Source: Micromonospora tulbaghiae (GTDB lineage: Bacteria; Actinomycetota; Actinomycetes; Mycobacteriales; Micromonosporaceae). Taken from it: a stretch of 64,000 nucleotides of DNA. Shown piece after piece: positions 46,771-56,323 of the stretch. The translations under genes were made by a program, and so were the position numbers. The stretch is from assembly GCF_900091605.1 (NCBI RefSeq), contig NZ_FMCQ01000001.1:1001860-1065859 (forward strand), in the 5' to 3' direction. Within the stretch, counting starts at the first letter, position 1. Each line of letters opens with the position of its first letter. The notes under the pieces are model-generated. The model was not told where the DNA came from, did no database searches, and was given only the letters and a program-made list of their open reading frames with translations.

Positions 46771-47892
46771 GTGAGCGGGGTGGACGAGGTGACCGTCGGC
46801 GGCCGGCGGCGACGTCGACGGATGCGTAGCTGGCTGGTGGCGGGGGCCGGCACGGCGGTCCTCGCCGTGGCCGCCGCCGCCACCCTCGGACTGGGCACCC
46901 GAGGGGACGACCCGCCCCCGCCGGACCCCCGGGCCGGCCGGACCGTGCCGGTGACCCGGGGCGACCTGGTGGAATACACGGTTCTCGACGGCACGGTCGG
47001 CTACGGCGCGGCCACCCCGGTGCGGTCCGAGGCCACCGGCACGGTCACCTGGCTGGCGGCGGGAGGGACGGTGGTCAAGCGCGGTCGGAGCCTGCTGCGG
47101 GTCGACGAGAAACCGGTCGTGCTGATGTACGGTCCGCTGCCGATGTACCGGACGCTCGCGGCCCCGCTGGAGGGCCGTGACGTCGAGCAGTTCGAGCGCA
47201 ACCTGCGTGCGCTCGGCTACTCCGGCTTCACCGTGGACGAGACCTTCTCGTCGGCGACCACGAACGCGGTGAAACGCTGGCAGCGGGACCTGGGCCGGGA
47301 GGAGACCGGACGGGTCGAGCCGGGACAGCTTCTCTACGCGCCGGGCGCGGTGCGCATCGCGCGGCACTCGGTGCGCGTCGGCGCCACCGTACCCGCCGAG
47401 GTGTTCACCTGGACCGGCACGAACCGGTTGGTCACCGCGGCCGTGGCGCAGGCCGACGCCGCCTGGGCCGTCCCCGGGGCGAAGGTGAGCGTCACGTTGC
47501 CGGACGGGCGGTCGGTGCCCGGCGTGGTGCACACGGTGGGGGACGACGCCGCACCGGCGGCACCCGCGGCGGAACAGCCCGCGCCCGCTGCCGGGGACGG
47601 TGAGACCGGTGCACGGGTGCCGGTGACGGTCGAGGTCACCGACCAGAAGGCGTTGCAGGACGGCGACCCGGGCGCGGTCGAGGTGCGTCGCGTCGCCAAG
47701 CAACGGCGGGGGGTGCTCACCGTGCCGGTCAGCGCGTTGCTCGCCCTCGCCGAGGGCGGGTACGGGCTGGAGGTCATCGACGGGACGTCCAGCCGGGTGG
47801 TGGCCGTCGAGGCCGGCATGTTCGCCGACGGCCGGGTCGAGGTGACCGGCGCCGGCCTGGACGCCGGCATGAACGTGCGGATCCCGCAGTGA
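46771..47892 (+). CDS. Membrane-fusion/adaptor protein with peptidoglycan-binding-like insert
   Basis: 373 residues from GTG 46771 (GGAGGGGG upstream). TM anchor ~16-38, then HlyD/MacA-like barrel strands ([21 protein letters not shown]) broken by a PG_binding_1-like segment ([20 protein letters not shown]...[13 protein letters not shown], ~136-180), and a C-terminal beta-barrel domain with Ala/Pro linker near 270. It would connect the MacB-like permease to the outside of a monoderm cell, perhaps at the wall. Its stop overlaps the ATPase start (GTGA). Confidence 0.83.
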   Translation: MSGVDEVTVGGRRRRRRMRSWLVAGAGTAVLAVAAAATLGLGTRGDDPPPPDPRAGRTVPVTRGDLVEYTVLDGTVGYGAATPVRSEATGTVTWLAAGGTVVKRGRSLLRVDEKPVVLMYGPLPMYRTLAAPLEGRDVEQFERNLRALGYSGFTVDETFSSATTNAVKRWQRDLGREETGRVEPGQLLYAPGAVRIARHSVRVGATVPAEVFTWTGTNRLVTAAVAQADAAWAVPGAKVSVTLPDGRSVPGVVHTVGDDAAPAAPAAEQPAPAAGDGETGARVPVTVEVTDQKALQDGDPGAVEVRRVAKQRRGVLTVPVSALLALAEGGYGLEVIDGTSSRVVAVEAGMFADGRVEVTGAGLDAGMNVRIPQ

Positions 47893-48575
47893 GCGCGCTG
47901 GTGGAGTTGCACGGGGTGTCCCGCACGTATCCGGGCGGGGTGACCGCGCTCGCCGGGGTGGACCTGCGGATCGACGCCGGGGAACTGGTCGGCGTCGTCG
48001 GCCCGTCCGGGTCCGGCAAGTCGACCATGCTGCACCTGCTGGGCACGCTCGATCGCCCGTCCACCGGGGTGATCCGGATCGACGGGCACGACGTCGCGCG
48101 GCTCTCCGACCGGGCGCTGTCCGCGCTGCGGGCCACCACCATCGGCTTCGTCTTTCAGCAGTTCCACCTCGCGCCCGGCACCCCGGTGCTGGACAACGTC
48201 GCCGACGGCCTGCTCTACGCCGGGGTGCCGATCCGGCAGCGCCGGCGCCGGGCGGGGGAGGCGCTGGCGCGGGTGGGCCTGTCGCACCGCCTGGACCACC
48301 TGCCGCACGAACTGTCCGGCGGGGAACGCCAGCGGGTGGCGATCGCCCGGGCGGTCGTCGGGGAACCCGCGCTGCTGCTCGCCGACGAGCCCACCGGCAA
48401 CCTCGACTCGGTCTCCGGCGGCAGCGTGCTGAAACTGCTCACCGAGCTGCACGAGGCCGGCACCACGGTCGTGGTGATCACCCACGACCAGGCCGTCGCC
48501 GGCCGGCTGCCCCGTCGGGTGGAACTCCTCGACGGCCGGGTCGTGCGCGACGACGTGCCGGTGGTGCAGCGGTGA
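47889..48575 (+). CDS. ABC transporter ATPase, MacB/LolD type
   Basis: 228 residues: Walker [12 protein letters not shown], signature [15 protein letters not shown], Walker [15 protein letters not shown]-loop [10 protein letters not shown]. The TGNLDS sequence is typical of the MacB/LolD/FtsE group whose permeases have FtsX folds. It overlaps both neighbours by 4 bp, so synthesis is coupled to adaptor and permease. Confidence 0.94.
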   Translation: MSALVELHGVSRTYPGGVTALAGVDLRIDAGELVGVVGPSGSGKSTMLHLLGTLDRPSTGVIRIDGHDVARLSDRALSALRATTIGFVFQQFHLAPGTPVLDNVADGLLYAGVPIRQRRRRAGEALARVGLSHRLDHLPHELSGGERQRVAIARAVVGEPALLLADEPTGNLDSVSGGSVLKLLTELHEAGTTVVVITHDQAVAGRLPRRVELLDGRVVRDDVPVVQR

Positions 48576-49765
48576 GCCGCGCGCCCCGGCCGGGACGGCT
48601 GGCGCTCGGCGACATCGCCCGGCTCGGCGCGGTCGGCCTGCGGTCCCGCCCGCTGCGGGTGTTCCTCTCCGCGCTCGGCATCGCCATCGGGATCGGCGCG
48701 ATGGTCGCCGTGGTCGGCATCTCCACCTCCAGCCGGGCCGAACTCGACCGGACGCTGGACCGGCTCGGCACCAACCTGCTGACCGTCATGCCCGGTCGTA
48801 CCGTCTCCGGCGAGGACGCCAAGCTGCCGGCGGAGGCCACCGCGATGGTCGGCCGGATCGGCCCGGTCGAGTCCGTCGCCGCCACGGGCCAGGTCAAGGG
48901 GTACGTCTACCGCAACGACCACGTCCCGATCGGGCAGACCGGCAGCATCTCCGTCCTCGCCGCCCACCAGGACCTGCCGGAGACCGTCGGCGCCACCATG
49001 TACACCGGCTCGTGGCTGACACCGGCCACCCGCGCCTACCCGGCGGTGGTGCTGGGCTCCCGGGCCGCGACCCGGCTGGACATCGTCACGCCTGGCGTCC
49101 GGGTCTGGCTCGCCGGGCGGTGGTTCTCCGTCGTGGGTGTGCTCGACCCGGTGCCGCTCGCGCCGGAACTGGACAGCGCGGCGCTGATCGGGTGGGAGTC
49201 CGCTCAGACGTACGCCGGCTTCGACGGGCATCCCACCACGGTCTACGCGCGGGCCACGGAGAGCCAGGTCGCCGCCGTACGGGCGGTGCTCGGTGCGACC
49301 GCGAACCCACGGGCGCCCAACGAGGTGGCCGTCTCCCGGCCCTCCGACGCGCTCGCCGCGAAGCAGGCCACCGACGACGCGTTGACTGCGCTGCTGCTCG
49401 GGCTGGGCGCGGTCGCCCTGCTCGTGGGCGGCGTCGGCGTGGCGAACACCATGGTGATCTCGGTGCTGGAGCGGCGGACCGAGATCGGGTTGCGCCGCTC
49501 CCTCGGCGCGACCCGGGGACACATCCGGGTCCAGTTCCTGACCGAGTCGCTGATCCTCGCCGGGATCGGAGGCGGCGGGGGCATCGTGCTCGGCGTGCTC
49601 GCCACCGGCGGGTACGCGCTCACCCAGGGCTGGCCCACCGTCGTGCCCGCCTGGGCGACCGCAGGCGGTCTCGGCGCGACAGTGCTGATCGGTGCGCTCG
49701 CCGGGCTCTACCCGGCGCTTCGGGCGAGCCGGATGGCTCCGGCGCACGCGTTGGCCGGTTCCTGA
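48572..49765 (+). CDS. ABC permease, MacB/FtsX family
   Basis: 397 residues: N-terminal TM helix (~28-52, [20 protein letters not shown]), a large extracellular MacB_PCD domain (~55-265) and three C-terminal TM helices with the FtsX core [31 protein letters not shown] (pieces near 285-320). A mechanotransmission-type exporter or sensor with the preceding ATPase and adaptor; peptides or antibiotics are usual substrates. Last gene of the operon. Confidence 0.92.
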   Translation: MSRAPRPGRLALGDIARLGAVGLRSRPLRVFLSALGIAIGIGAMVAVVGISTSSRAELDRTLDRLGTNLLTVMPGRTVSGEDAKLPAEATAMVGRIGPVESVAATGQVKGYVYRNDHVPIGQTGSISVLAAHQDLPETVGATMYTGSWLTPATRAYPAVVLGSRAATRLDIVTPGVRVWLAGRWFSVVGVLDPVPLAPELDSAALIGWESAQTYAGFDGHPTTVYARATESQVAAVRAVLGATANPRAPNEVAVSRPSDALAAKQATDDALTALLLGLGAVALLVGGVGVANTMVISVLERRTEIGLRRSLGATRGHIRVQFLTESLILAGIGGGGGIVLGVLATGGYALTQGWPTVVPAWATAGGLGATVLIGALAGLYPALRASRMAPAHALAGS

Positions 49766-49823
49766 CCCGCCACGGCACGCCGTGCCCGGGCGGCGCCCGC
49801 CACGGCGGGGCAGAATCGGATCC

Positions 49824-50807
49824 GTGCGATACGTGATCATCGGAGCGGGCGCGGTCGGCGGCACCATCGGCGTACTCCTGGCCGACGCCGGCCACGACGT
49901 GACGCTCGTGGCACGCGGCGCGCATCTGGACGCGCTGCGGGAGCGGGGTCTGACGCTGCGCACGCCGGACCGTGCCGTCACCGGCCGGCTGCCGGCGGTG
50001 GCCGGGCCGGACGGGCCGCCGCTGCCGGCCGACACCGTGCTGGTCCTCACCGTGAAGTCGCAGGACACCGTGGCGGCGCTGACCGCCTGGGCGGACGCCC
50101 CGGTCGAGGGCGGCGGGACGGCCGGCGAACGACTGCCGGTCGTGCTGGCCCAGAACGGCGTGGCGAACGAGCCGGCCGCGCTGCGGCGCTTCGCGCGGGT
50201 GCACCCGGTCTGCGTGTGGCTGCCCGCCACCCACCTGGAGCCGGGCGTGGTGGTCGCCAACGGCCATCCGCATCCGGGCATGCTGCACGTCGGCCGCTAC
50301 CCGAGCGGCGCCGACGACACCAGCCGGGCGGTCGCCGCGGACCTGACCGCCGCCGGGTTCGTCGCGCCGGTCCGCGACGACGTGATGCGCTGGAAGTACG
50401 GCAAGCTGCTCGCCAACCTCGGCAACGGCCTCCAGGCGCTGCTCGGCCGGGACGTGCCCGAGTCGCTGTCGCAGCGGGTACGCGCCGAGGGAGAGGCGGC
50501 GCTCGCCGCAGCGGGCATCGCCCACACCACGGTCGAGGAGGAGGCCGCCGAACGGGGTGACCTGGTGTCGCACCGGCCGGTGGGCGGCGAGGCACGCTCC
50601 GGCGGCTCCACCTGGCAGAGCCTGGCCCGTGGTGCGGGCTCGGTCGAGACCGACCACCTCAACGGCGAGATCGTGCTGCTCGGGCGCCTGCACGGTGTAC
50701 CCACCCCGGCAAACGCGGCGGTGCAGGTCGCGGTACGCCGGGCGGTCCGCGACCGGATCCCGGCCGGCGGCCTCCCGCTCGGCGAACTGGAGAAATTGGT
50801 CGGCTGA
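49824..50807 (+). CDS. 2-dehydropantoate 2-reductase family protein
   Basis: 327 residues: N-terminal Rossmann motif VIIGAGAVGGTIGVLLADAGHDV (first residues), LTVKSQDT, the QNGVANE substrate loop, and the C-terminal helical domain with Lys near 192 (MRWKYGKLLANLGN) and the STWQSLARG...ETDHLNGEI stretch typical of ApbA/PanE. NADPH-dependent reduction of ketopantoate in pantothenate/CoA synthesis is the family reaction, although many actinomycete paralogues use other 2-oxo acids, so panE identity is not certain. Confidence 0.88.
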   Translation: MRYVIIGAGAVGGTIGVLLADAGHDVTLVARGAHLDALRERGLTLRTPDRAVTGRLPAVAGPDGPPLPADTVLVLTVKSQDTVAALTAWADAPVEGGGTAGERLPVVLAQNGVANEPAALRRFARVHPVCVWLPATHLEPGVVVANGHPHPGMLHVGRYPSGADDTSRAVAADLTAAGFVAPVRDDVMRWKYGKLLANLGNGLQALLGRDVPESLSQRVRAEGEAALAAAGIAHTTVEEEAAERGDLVSHRPVGGEARSGGSTWQSLARGAGSVETDHLNGEIVLLGRLHGVPTPANAAVQVAVRRAVRDRIPAGGLPLGELEKLVG

Positions 50808-50866
50808 GCAGGCAACCCGCGCCGCGCCGCCAGGCGTGTCCCCTGACGAACACGGGGAGGTGGCAG

Positions 50867-51370
50867 GTGCCCGACAGCGACGGCTTCGACGAGTTCTACC
50901 GGGGCAGCCGACAGCGGCTGCTCGGCTTCGTCTACGTGCTCACCGGCGACCTCGCCGAGGCGCAGGACGCCGTGCAGGAGGCGTACATCCGGGCCTGGCA
51001 GCGGTGGTCCACGGTGCGCGGGTACGACGACCCGGAGGCATGGGTACGGGTGGTGGCGAGCCGGATCGCGGTGAGCCGCTGGCGCAGCCTGCGCAGCCGG
51101 GCGCGCGCCTACCTGCGGCACGGCGCGGTGGCGGACGTGCCGGCGCCGAGCACCGAGACGCTGGAGGTGGTCGCCGCGCTGCGCCGGCTGCCCGAGGCCC
51201 AGCGCACCGCGATCGCCATGCACTACCTGCTCGGCATGCCGGTCGCCGAGGTGGCGCGGGAGACCGAGGCGCCGATCGGCACCGTGAAGGCCCGGCTGTC
51301 CCGGGGGCGGACCGCGCTCGCCGAGCTGCTCGCCGTCGTGGACCTGGAAGAGGAGGCGGCAGATGCCTGA
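50867..51370 (+). CDS. ECF RNA polymerase sigma factor, SigE family
   Basis: 167 residues. Region 2 (FDEFYRGSRQRLLGFVYVLTGDLAEAQDAVQEAYIRAW) and region 4 (LRRLPEAQRTAIAMHYLLGMPVAEVARETEAPIGTVKARLSRGR) are intact. This SigE-family type is abundant in Micromonosporaceae. Its stop overlaps the next start by 8 bp, so the membrane protein downstream is probably its coupled regulator. Confidence 0.92.
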   Translation: MPDSDGFDEFYRGSRQRLLGFVYVLTGDLAEAQDAVQEAYIRAWQRWSTVRGYDDPEAWVRVVASRIAVSRWRSLRSRARAYLRHGAVADVPAPSTETLEVVAALRRLPEAQRTAIAMHYLLGMPVAEVARETEAPIGTVKARLSRGRTALAELLAVVDLEEEAADA

Positions 51371-52232
51371 CGACGTCGCGCTCGTGGAATTGCTGCACCG
51401 GGATCTGCGCAACGTCACCTGGCCGGAGCCGGAGACGATCCGGGCCACGGCCCGGCGGCGCAGCCGGCGCTCCGCGGCGCTCGCCGCGGTCTCGGTGGTG
51501 GTCGTGGCGGCGCTCACCGCGACCCTGGTGGACCGGACCGGTGCGCCGCCACCGCCCGCCGGTGCCGTCGGCGGGCCGGGGGAGATCGTGGCCGAGGCGA
51601 TGCTGGAACCGGCCGACATCCCCGTACCGATCGGTGAGCGGCTCGGCGAGACCGGCCTCGACGAGCCGGTCCGGGTCGACGACCTCCTCCAGATCTGCGC
51701 CGGGAAGCAGGGACGGCCGGCCGAGGAACCGCGCTCGCGCTACTCGCGGTCGCAGACCCTGATGGAACCGCCGACCGAGCCCGCGACCACCATCGGATCG
51801 GTTCTCACCCAGGACGTCTACCGGATGGAACCCGGGGCGGCGGGCCGGTTCGTCACGGACCTGGAGGGCACTGTCGCGGCCTGCGGCGCGTGGCGGACGA
51901 CGAGCCAGGTCTACACCGAGCGGGGGATGGCCGGCGCCGAGGTCGTGCACCGCTGGTACGTCGCGGCGAGCGGCTTCGCCGGAGATCAGGCACTGCTGCT
52001 GCGGCACGAGGCGAGCGTGGCGCCGGACGAGGCGACCGGCCGGCCGCCCGGCTATGCGCCGTTGTTCGGGGACCGCCTGGTGGTACGGGTGGGTGACCTG
52101 GTGACGGTGCTGATCCCGTCCGGCGGGCTGCGCACCGATGTGCCGGAGCCGCGGGTGACGGAGGAGCAGGTGAGGCAGATGGCCCGGGTCGCGGCCGAGC
52201 GGATGTGCGTGGCCTCGAACCCGGGCTGCTGA
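51363..52232 (+). CDS. Single-pass membrane protein, probable sigma-factor partner
   Basis: 289 residues: short cytoplasmic N-terminus (MPDDVALVELLHRDLRNVTWPEPETIRATARRRSRR in 1-36), one TM helix ~37-57 and an extracytoplasmic domain of about 230 residues. No zinc-binding anti-sigma HxxxCxxC motif is visible. The gene order and overlap with the SigE-family factor suggest an anti-sigma or sensor role, but this rests on context only. Two Cys near the C-terminal end (MCVASNPGC) may form a disulfide. Confidence 0.7.
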   Translation: MPDDVALVELLHRDLRNVTWPEPETIRATARRRSRRSAALAAVSVVVVAALTATLVDRTGAPPPPAGAVGGPGEIVAEAMLEPADIPVPIGERLGETGLDEPVRVDDLLQICAGKQGRPAEEPRSRYSRSQTLMEPPTEPATTIGSVLTQDVYRMEPGAAGRFVTDLEGTVAACGAWRTTSQVYTERGMAGAEVVHRWYVAASGFAGDQALLLRHEASVAPDEATGRPPGYAPLFGDRLVVRVGDLVTVLIPSGGLRTDVPEPRVTEEQVRQMARVAAERMCVASNPGC

Positions 52233-52236
52233 CGCC

Positions 52237-52268
52237 GGTGCCCCCGCCGCTGGACCGGCGGGGGCACC
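52237..52268. terminator. Convergent terminator
   Basis: Perfect 12-bp stem (52237-52248 with 52257-52268) and 8-nt loop, located between the sigma-partner gene and accD, which end towards each other. Confidence 0.8.
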
Positions 52269-52275
52269 CGGCGCA

Positions 52276-53859
52276 CTACAGCGGGATGTTGCCGTGCTTC
52301 TTCGGCGGCAGCGTCTCGCGCTTCGTGCGCAGCACCCGCAGCGCCCGCACGATCTGGGTACGCGTCTCGTGCGGCGGGATCACCCCGTCGACGTAGCCGC
52401 GCTCGGCCGCGATGTACGGGTTGGCGAGCGTGTCCTCGTACTCGGCGATCTTCTCGGCGCGGACGGCTGCCGGGTCATCGGCGTTCGCCAGATCCGAGCG
52501 GTAGAGGATGTTCACCGCGCCCTGCGCGCCCATCACCGCGATCTGCGCGGTCGGCCAGGCGAAGTTCAGGTCCGCGCCGAGGTGCTTGGAGCCCATCACG
52601 TCGTACGCGCCGCCGTACGCCTTGCGGGTGATGACGGTGACCTTCGGGACGGTGGCCTCGGCGTACGCGTAGATGAGCTTCGCGCCGCGGCGGATGATGC
52701 CGTCCCACTCCTGGCCGGTGCCGGGCAGGAAGCCGGGCACGTCCACGAAGGTGAGCACCGGGACGTTGAACGCGTCGCAGGTGCGCACGAACCGGGCTGC
52801 CTTCTCCGACGCGGCGATGTCGAGCGTGCCGGCGAACTGCATCGGCTGGTTCGCCACCACGCCCACCGGGCGTCCCTCGACGCGGCCGAAACCGACCACC
52901 ATGTTCTGTGCGTACAGCGGCTGCACCTCGAGGAACTCGCCGTCGTCGAGCACGTGCTCGATGACCCGGTGCATGTCGTACGGCTGGTTCGCCGAGTCCG
53001 GGATCAGCGTGTCCAGCTCACGATCGGAATCCGTGACGTCGAGGATCGCGGGCGCGTCGAAGACCGGCGGCTCGTCCAGGTTGTTCGACGGCAGGTACGA
53101 CAGCAGCGCCTTGACGTACTCGATCGCGTCCTCCTCGTCGGTGCCGAGGTAGTGCGCGTTGCCGCTGCGGGTGTTGTGGGTGCGGGCGCCGCCCAGCTCC
53201 TCCATGCCGACGTCCTCGCCGGTCACCGTCTTGATCACGTCGGGGCCGGTGATGAACATGTGCGAGGTCTGGTCGACCATGACGGTGAAGTCGGTGACCG
53301 CAGGGGAGTAGACCGCGCCGCCCGCGCACGGGCCCATGATGAGCGAGATCTGCGGGATGACGCCGCTGGCCCGGACGTTGCGGAAGAAGATCTCGCCGTA
53401 GAGACCGAGGGACGTGACGCCCTCCTGGATCCGCGCGCCGCCGGAGTCGTTGATGCCGACGACCGGGCAGCCGATCTTCATGGCGAGGTCCATCAGCTTG
53501 ACGATCTTCTCGCCGAAGACCTCGCCGAGGGAGCCGCCGAAGACGGTGAAGTCCTGCGAGAAGACGCAGACCTGCCGGCCGTCCACGGTGCCGTAGCCGG
53601 TCACCACGCCGTCGCCGTACGGGCGGGTCTTCTCCAGCCCGAAGTTGGTCGAGCGGTGCCGGGCGAACTCGTCCAGCTCGACGAACGAGCCCTCGTCGAG
53701 GAGCATCTCGATCCGCTCGCGGGCGGTCTTCTTGCCCCGCGCGTGCTGCTTCTCGACCGCGCGTGCCGACCCGGCGTGCACCGCCTCGTCGAGCCGTCGC
53801 TCCAGGTCCGCCAGCTTGCCGGCGGTCGTGTGGATGTTGAACCCGGTCTCGGTAGTCAC
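52276..53859 (-). CDS. Acyl-CoA carboxylase beta subunit (carboxyltransferase)
   Basis: 527 residues with both carboxyltransferase halves: N-terminal CoA-binding ([46 protein letters not shown]) and C-terminal biotin-binding ([60 protein letters not shown], pieces in the 365-440 range). It transfers carboxyl from biotin to propionyl- or acetyl-CoA. Closest by position to AccD5/PccB (Rv3280), beside birA as in mycobacteria. Substrate preference between C2 and C3 is not read here. Confidence 0.94.
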   Translation of the reverse strand: MTTETGFNIHTTAGKLADLERRLDEAVHAGSARAVEKQHARGKKTARERIEMLLDEGSFVELDEFARHRSTNFGLEKTRPYGDGVVTGYGTVDGRQVCVFSQDFTVFGGSLGEVFGEKIVKLMDLAMKIGCPVVGINDSGGARIQEGVTSLGLYGEIFFRNVRASGVIPQISLIMGPCAGGAVYSPAVTDFTVMVDQTSHMFITGPDVIKTVTGEDVGMEELGGARTHNTRSGNAHYLGTDEEDAIEYVKALLSYLPSNNLDEPPVFDAPAILDVTDSDRELDTLIPDSANQPYDMHRVIEHVLDDGEFLEVQPLYAQNMVVGFGRVEGRPVGVVANQPMQFAGTLDIAASEKAARFVRTCDAFNVPVLTFVDVPGFLPGTGQEWDGIIRRGAKLIYAYAEATVPKVTVITRKAYGGAYDVMGSKHLGADLNFAWPTAQIAVMGAQGAVNILYRSDLANADDPAAVRAEKIAEYEDTLANPYIAAERGYVDGVIPPHETRTQIVRALRVLRTKRETLPPKKHGNIPL

Positions 53860-53955
53860 CCGTGGAATATAACGATGGTTCAGGTGTCTGAGGCTGTGCA
53901 GTGCGCCTCACCGCTTCGCGGCGACCGGCGGGCCGGGTGGCCGTAGGCTGGCGGG

Positions 53956-54828
53956 ATGCCCGGCTCGCCGTACACCGATCTGGACCGACCGCCGCTGTCG
54001 GCGGCCCGGCTGCGGCGCGCGCTCCTCGCGCCGAACGGGCCCTGGCGCCGGCTGGAGCTGCTGGCCGAGACCGGCTCGACGAACGCGGACGCGGTGGCCG
54101 CGGCGCGGGCCGGCGAGCCGGAGGGCCTGGTGGTGGTCGCCGAGCGGCAGACCGCCGGCCGCGGCCGCCGGGGCCGCGTCTGGCAGTCGCCGCCGCGCGC
54201 GGGTCTCGCGACGAGCGTGCTGCTGCGGCCCGGCGAGGCGGTCGCGGAGCGCGGCTGGTCGCCCGTGCCCGCCACCGGGTACGGCTGGCTGCCGCTGCTC
54301 GCCGGTGTCGCGCTGGTCGAGGCGGTACGCCTGCTGGCCGAGCTGGACGCGCGGCTGAAGTGGCCCAACGACCTGCTGGTGGACGGCGCGAAGTGCGCCG
54401 GGGTGCTGGCCGAGGCGGTGCCGGGGGAGATCGACGGGCCGCCCGCGATCGTGGTCGGTGTCGGGCTGAACGTGACGCTGCGCGCCGACGAGCTGCCGGA
54501 GAACCCGACCGGGCTGCCCGCCACCTCGCTCCAGCTCGCCGGCGCCACCGCCACCGACCGCGATCCGCTGCTGCGGGCGCTGCTGCGCTCGCTCGCCGAC
54601 TGGTACGAGCGCTGGCGTGACGCCGGAGGCGACGCGGAGGCCAGTGGGCTGCGCGAGGCGTACCTGGCGGGGTGCGCCACCGTCGGCCGCCGGGTGCGGG
54701 TGCTGCTGCCCGACGGCCGCGAGGCGCACGGGACCGCCACCGGCGTGGACGCCGACGGGCAGCTCCTGGTCGACGCCGACGGGGGGACGTTGCGGCTCGC
54801 CGCGGGCGACGTGCTGCACCTGCGCTGA
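53956..54828 (+). CDS. birA: Biotin--[acetyl-CoA carboxylase] ligase
   Basis: 290 residues; biotin-protein ligase catalytic domain with ETGSTNADAVAAARAGEPEG, the adenylate loop AERQTAGRGRRGRVWQSPP (GRGRRGR) near 68-86, KWPNDLLVDGAKCAGVLAE and the C-terminal beta-barrel (GCATVGRRVRVLLPDGREAHG). It lacks the N-terminal HTH of E. coli BirA, so it is a ligase only. It biotinylates the BCCP Lys of the alpha subunit at 27785-29536. Divergent from accD with 96 bp between, as in mycobacteria. TAGGCT lies 6 nt before ATG (leaderless). Confidence 0.94.
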   Translation: MPGSPYTDLDRPPLSAARLRRALLAPNGPWRRLELLAETGSTNADAVAAARAGEPEGLVVVAERQTAGRGRRGRVWQSPPRAGLATSVLLRPGEAVAERGWSPVPATGYGWLPLLAGVALVEAVRLLAELDARLKWPNDLLVDGAKCAGVLAEAVPGEIDGPPAIVVGVGLNVTLRADELPENPTGLPATSLQLAGATATDRDPLLRALLRSLADWYERWRDAGGDAEASGLREAYLAGCATVGRRVRVLLPDGREAHGTATGVDADGQLLVDADGGTLRLAAGDVLHLR

Positions 54829-54941
54829 GGCGCCCGGGAAGATCACCGCAACACCGTCGCCGACCGCCCGCGCGGCCGATGCCGGCTGGATGCGCCGACC
54901 GGTTACGGTCAGCGCGTCCGGTTCTGCGAGGAGGTTCCGCC

Positions 54942-55511
54942 GTGGCGTTCCCCGAAGACGTGCTCACCGAGGACGAGCACGTCGTGTTGCACCTGCACCC
55001 GCACTGGAAGGCCCTGATCCGGCCGGTCCTGGTGCTCGTGCTCGCCGTCGCGGCGGTCGTCGCCGGGTGGCTCCTGCTGCCCGACGGCAGCGGCGGCACG
55101 ATCGCGCTCTACGCGATCGCAGTGGTCGGCCTGGTGCTGGTGCTGTGGCTGGGTCTGTGGCCGTTTCTGGTCTGGCGCACCACGCACTATCTGTTCACCA
55201 ACGAGCGGGTGCTGCTCCAGCAGGGGGTGCTGTCGCGTAACCGGCGGGACCTGCCGCTGACCCGGATTAACGACCACGCGATGCACCAGCGTTTCGTGGA
55301 GCGGCTGCTCGGCTGCGGCACGCTGACCATCGAGTCGGCGGGCGAGCGCGGCCAGTCGGTGCTGCACGACGTGCCGGGTGTGGACAGGGTGCAGACGAAG
55401 CTCTACGAGCTGGTCGAGGCGCACCACGACAAGCACAGCCTTGGTGACGGCGAGATGCGCGAGATCCTGGCCGACATGACCGAGGGCAAGTCGCTGCGTG
55501 ACCAGCCCTGA
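54942..55511 (+). CDS. PH-domain (bPH2) membrane protein
   Basis: 189 residues from GTG 54942 with GAGGAGG upstream. Two adjacent TM helices (~26-46 and 50-75) are followed by a bacterial PH/DUF304 domain (TTHYLFTNERVLLQQGVLSRNRRDLPLTRINDH). Conserved next to birA in many actinobacteria (Rv3278c is a comparable membrane protein). The function is unknown; possibly membrane organisation. Confidence 0.87.
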   Translation: MAFPEDVLTEDEHVVLHLHPHWKALIRPVLVLVLAVAAVVAGWLLLPDGSGGTIALYAIAVVGLVLVLWLGLWPFLVWRTTHYLFTNERVLLQQGVLSRNRRDLPLTRINDHAMHQRFVERLLGCGTLTIESAGERGQSVLHDVPGVDRVQTKLYELVEAHHDKHSLGDGEMREILADMTEGKSLRDQP

Positions 55512-55525
55512 CCCCGCCGACGGGA

Positions 55526-55559
55526 AAGGCCGGCGCCCCGTGTCAGGGGTGCCGGCCTT
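55526..55559. terminator. Convergent terminator
   Basis: 14-bp stem (55526-55539 with 55546-55559) with a single G-T pair and 6-nt loop, followed by TTC. It separates the PH-domain gene from the converging GtrA gene. Confidence 0.8.
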
Positions 55560-55565
55560 CGTCGT

Positions 55566-56261
55566 TCAGCGGCGGGCGCGGCGGGGCTGGAGTTCCGCGG
55601 CGAGTTCGGCGTCCAGGTCGGCGCCGAGCGCGCCACCGAGTCCGGCGTCCGCCGGTGCGGGGCGGCCCCGCGGTGGCGGGAAGTCGGCCGCCCGGCCGGC
55701 GCCCGGAGGCGGTTCCTCCTCCTCCAGCTCGCTGACCGACTCGGCCAGCTCGGCCACCGGGTCCATCTCGGCGACGTTGTCCCACTCGTCACGCGGCACC
55801 GAGTGCCAGGTCTCCTCGGCGTGCTTGGGGACCGGCTGGAAGACGAACGTCCGGTAGGACCAGAAGCGGAACAGCGTGGCCAGCAGGACACCGATGGTCT
55901 TGGCGACGTTCAGCGCGAGCAGGCCGTGTACGCCGAGGCCGTACTTGGCCAGGGCCAGGACGCCGAGTTCGATGACCAGACCCGCGCCGTTGAAGAGGAA
56001 GAACAGGACGTATTCGCGCCGGAGTGCCGATTTCGGTCGATCGCGGTACGTCCAGTGACGATTCATCAGATACGACGTGATCGTGGCGACAATCGTCGCG
56101 ATCACTGTCGCCTTCAGCTGGCCGTCGCGGAAAACCGTGAGTGCCAGAGCATTGAACACCGCGTAATTGATGACGGTGTTGATGCCGCCGACGACGCCGA
56201 ATTTGAGCGCCTCGTGGATGAACTTCTGCCAGCGCTCGGGCAGCAGACGGACTCCAGGCAT
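55566..56261 (-). CDS. GtrA-family membrane protein with long C-terminal tail
   Basis: 231 residues. The first ~140 are a GtrA domain with four TM helices (FGVVGGINTVINYAVFNAL; NRHWTYRDR; GAGLVIELGVLALAKYG; FRFWSYRTFVF). GtrA proteins are thought to flip or anchor lipid-linked sugars in wall-glycan modification. The remaining ~90 residues are an acidic then Pro/Arg-rich tail (SELEEEEPPPGAGR) not found in standard GtrA. It follows another GtrA gene on the same strand by 62 bp. Confidence 0.87.
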   Translation of the reverse strand: MPGVRLLPERWQKFIHEALKFGVVGGINTVINYAVFNALALTVFRDGQLKATVIATIVATITSYLMNRHWTYRDRPKSALRREYVLFFLFNGAGLVIELGVLALAKYGLGVHGLLALNVAKTIGVLLATLFRFWSYRTFVFQPVPKHAEETWHSVPRDEWDNVAEMDPVAELAESVSELEEEEPPPGAGRAADFPPPRGRPAPADAGLGGALGADLDAELAAELQPRRARR

Positions 56262-56323
56262 GCGGAACACCTTAGGCAGTTGGCTGGGCCGGCTGGGCCC
56301 GGCGGGTCGGGATGGGCGGTTCG

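Noticed and set aside
53018..55099. 693-codon minus-strand frame over birA and accD
   Set aside because: Antisense to birA and in a wrong frame for accD; sequence is Arg/Ala/Pro-rich without domains.
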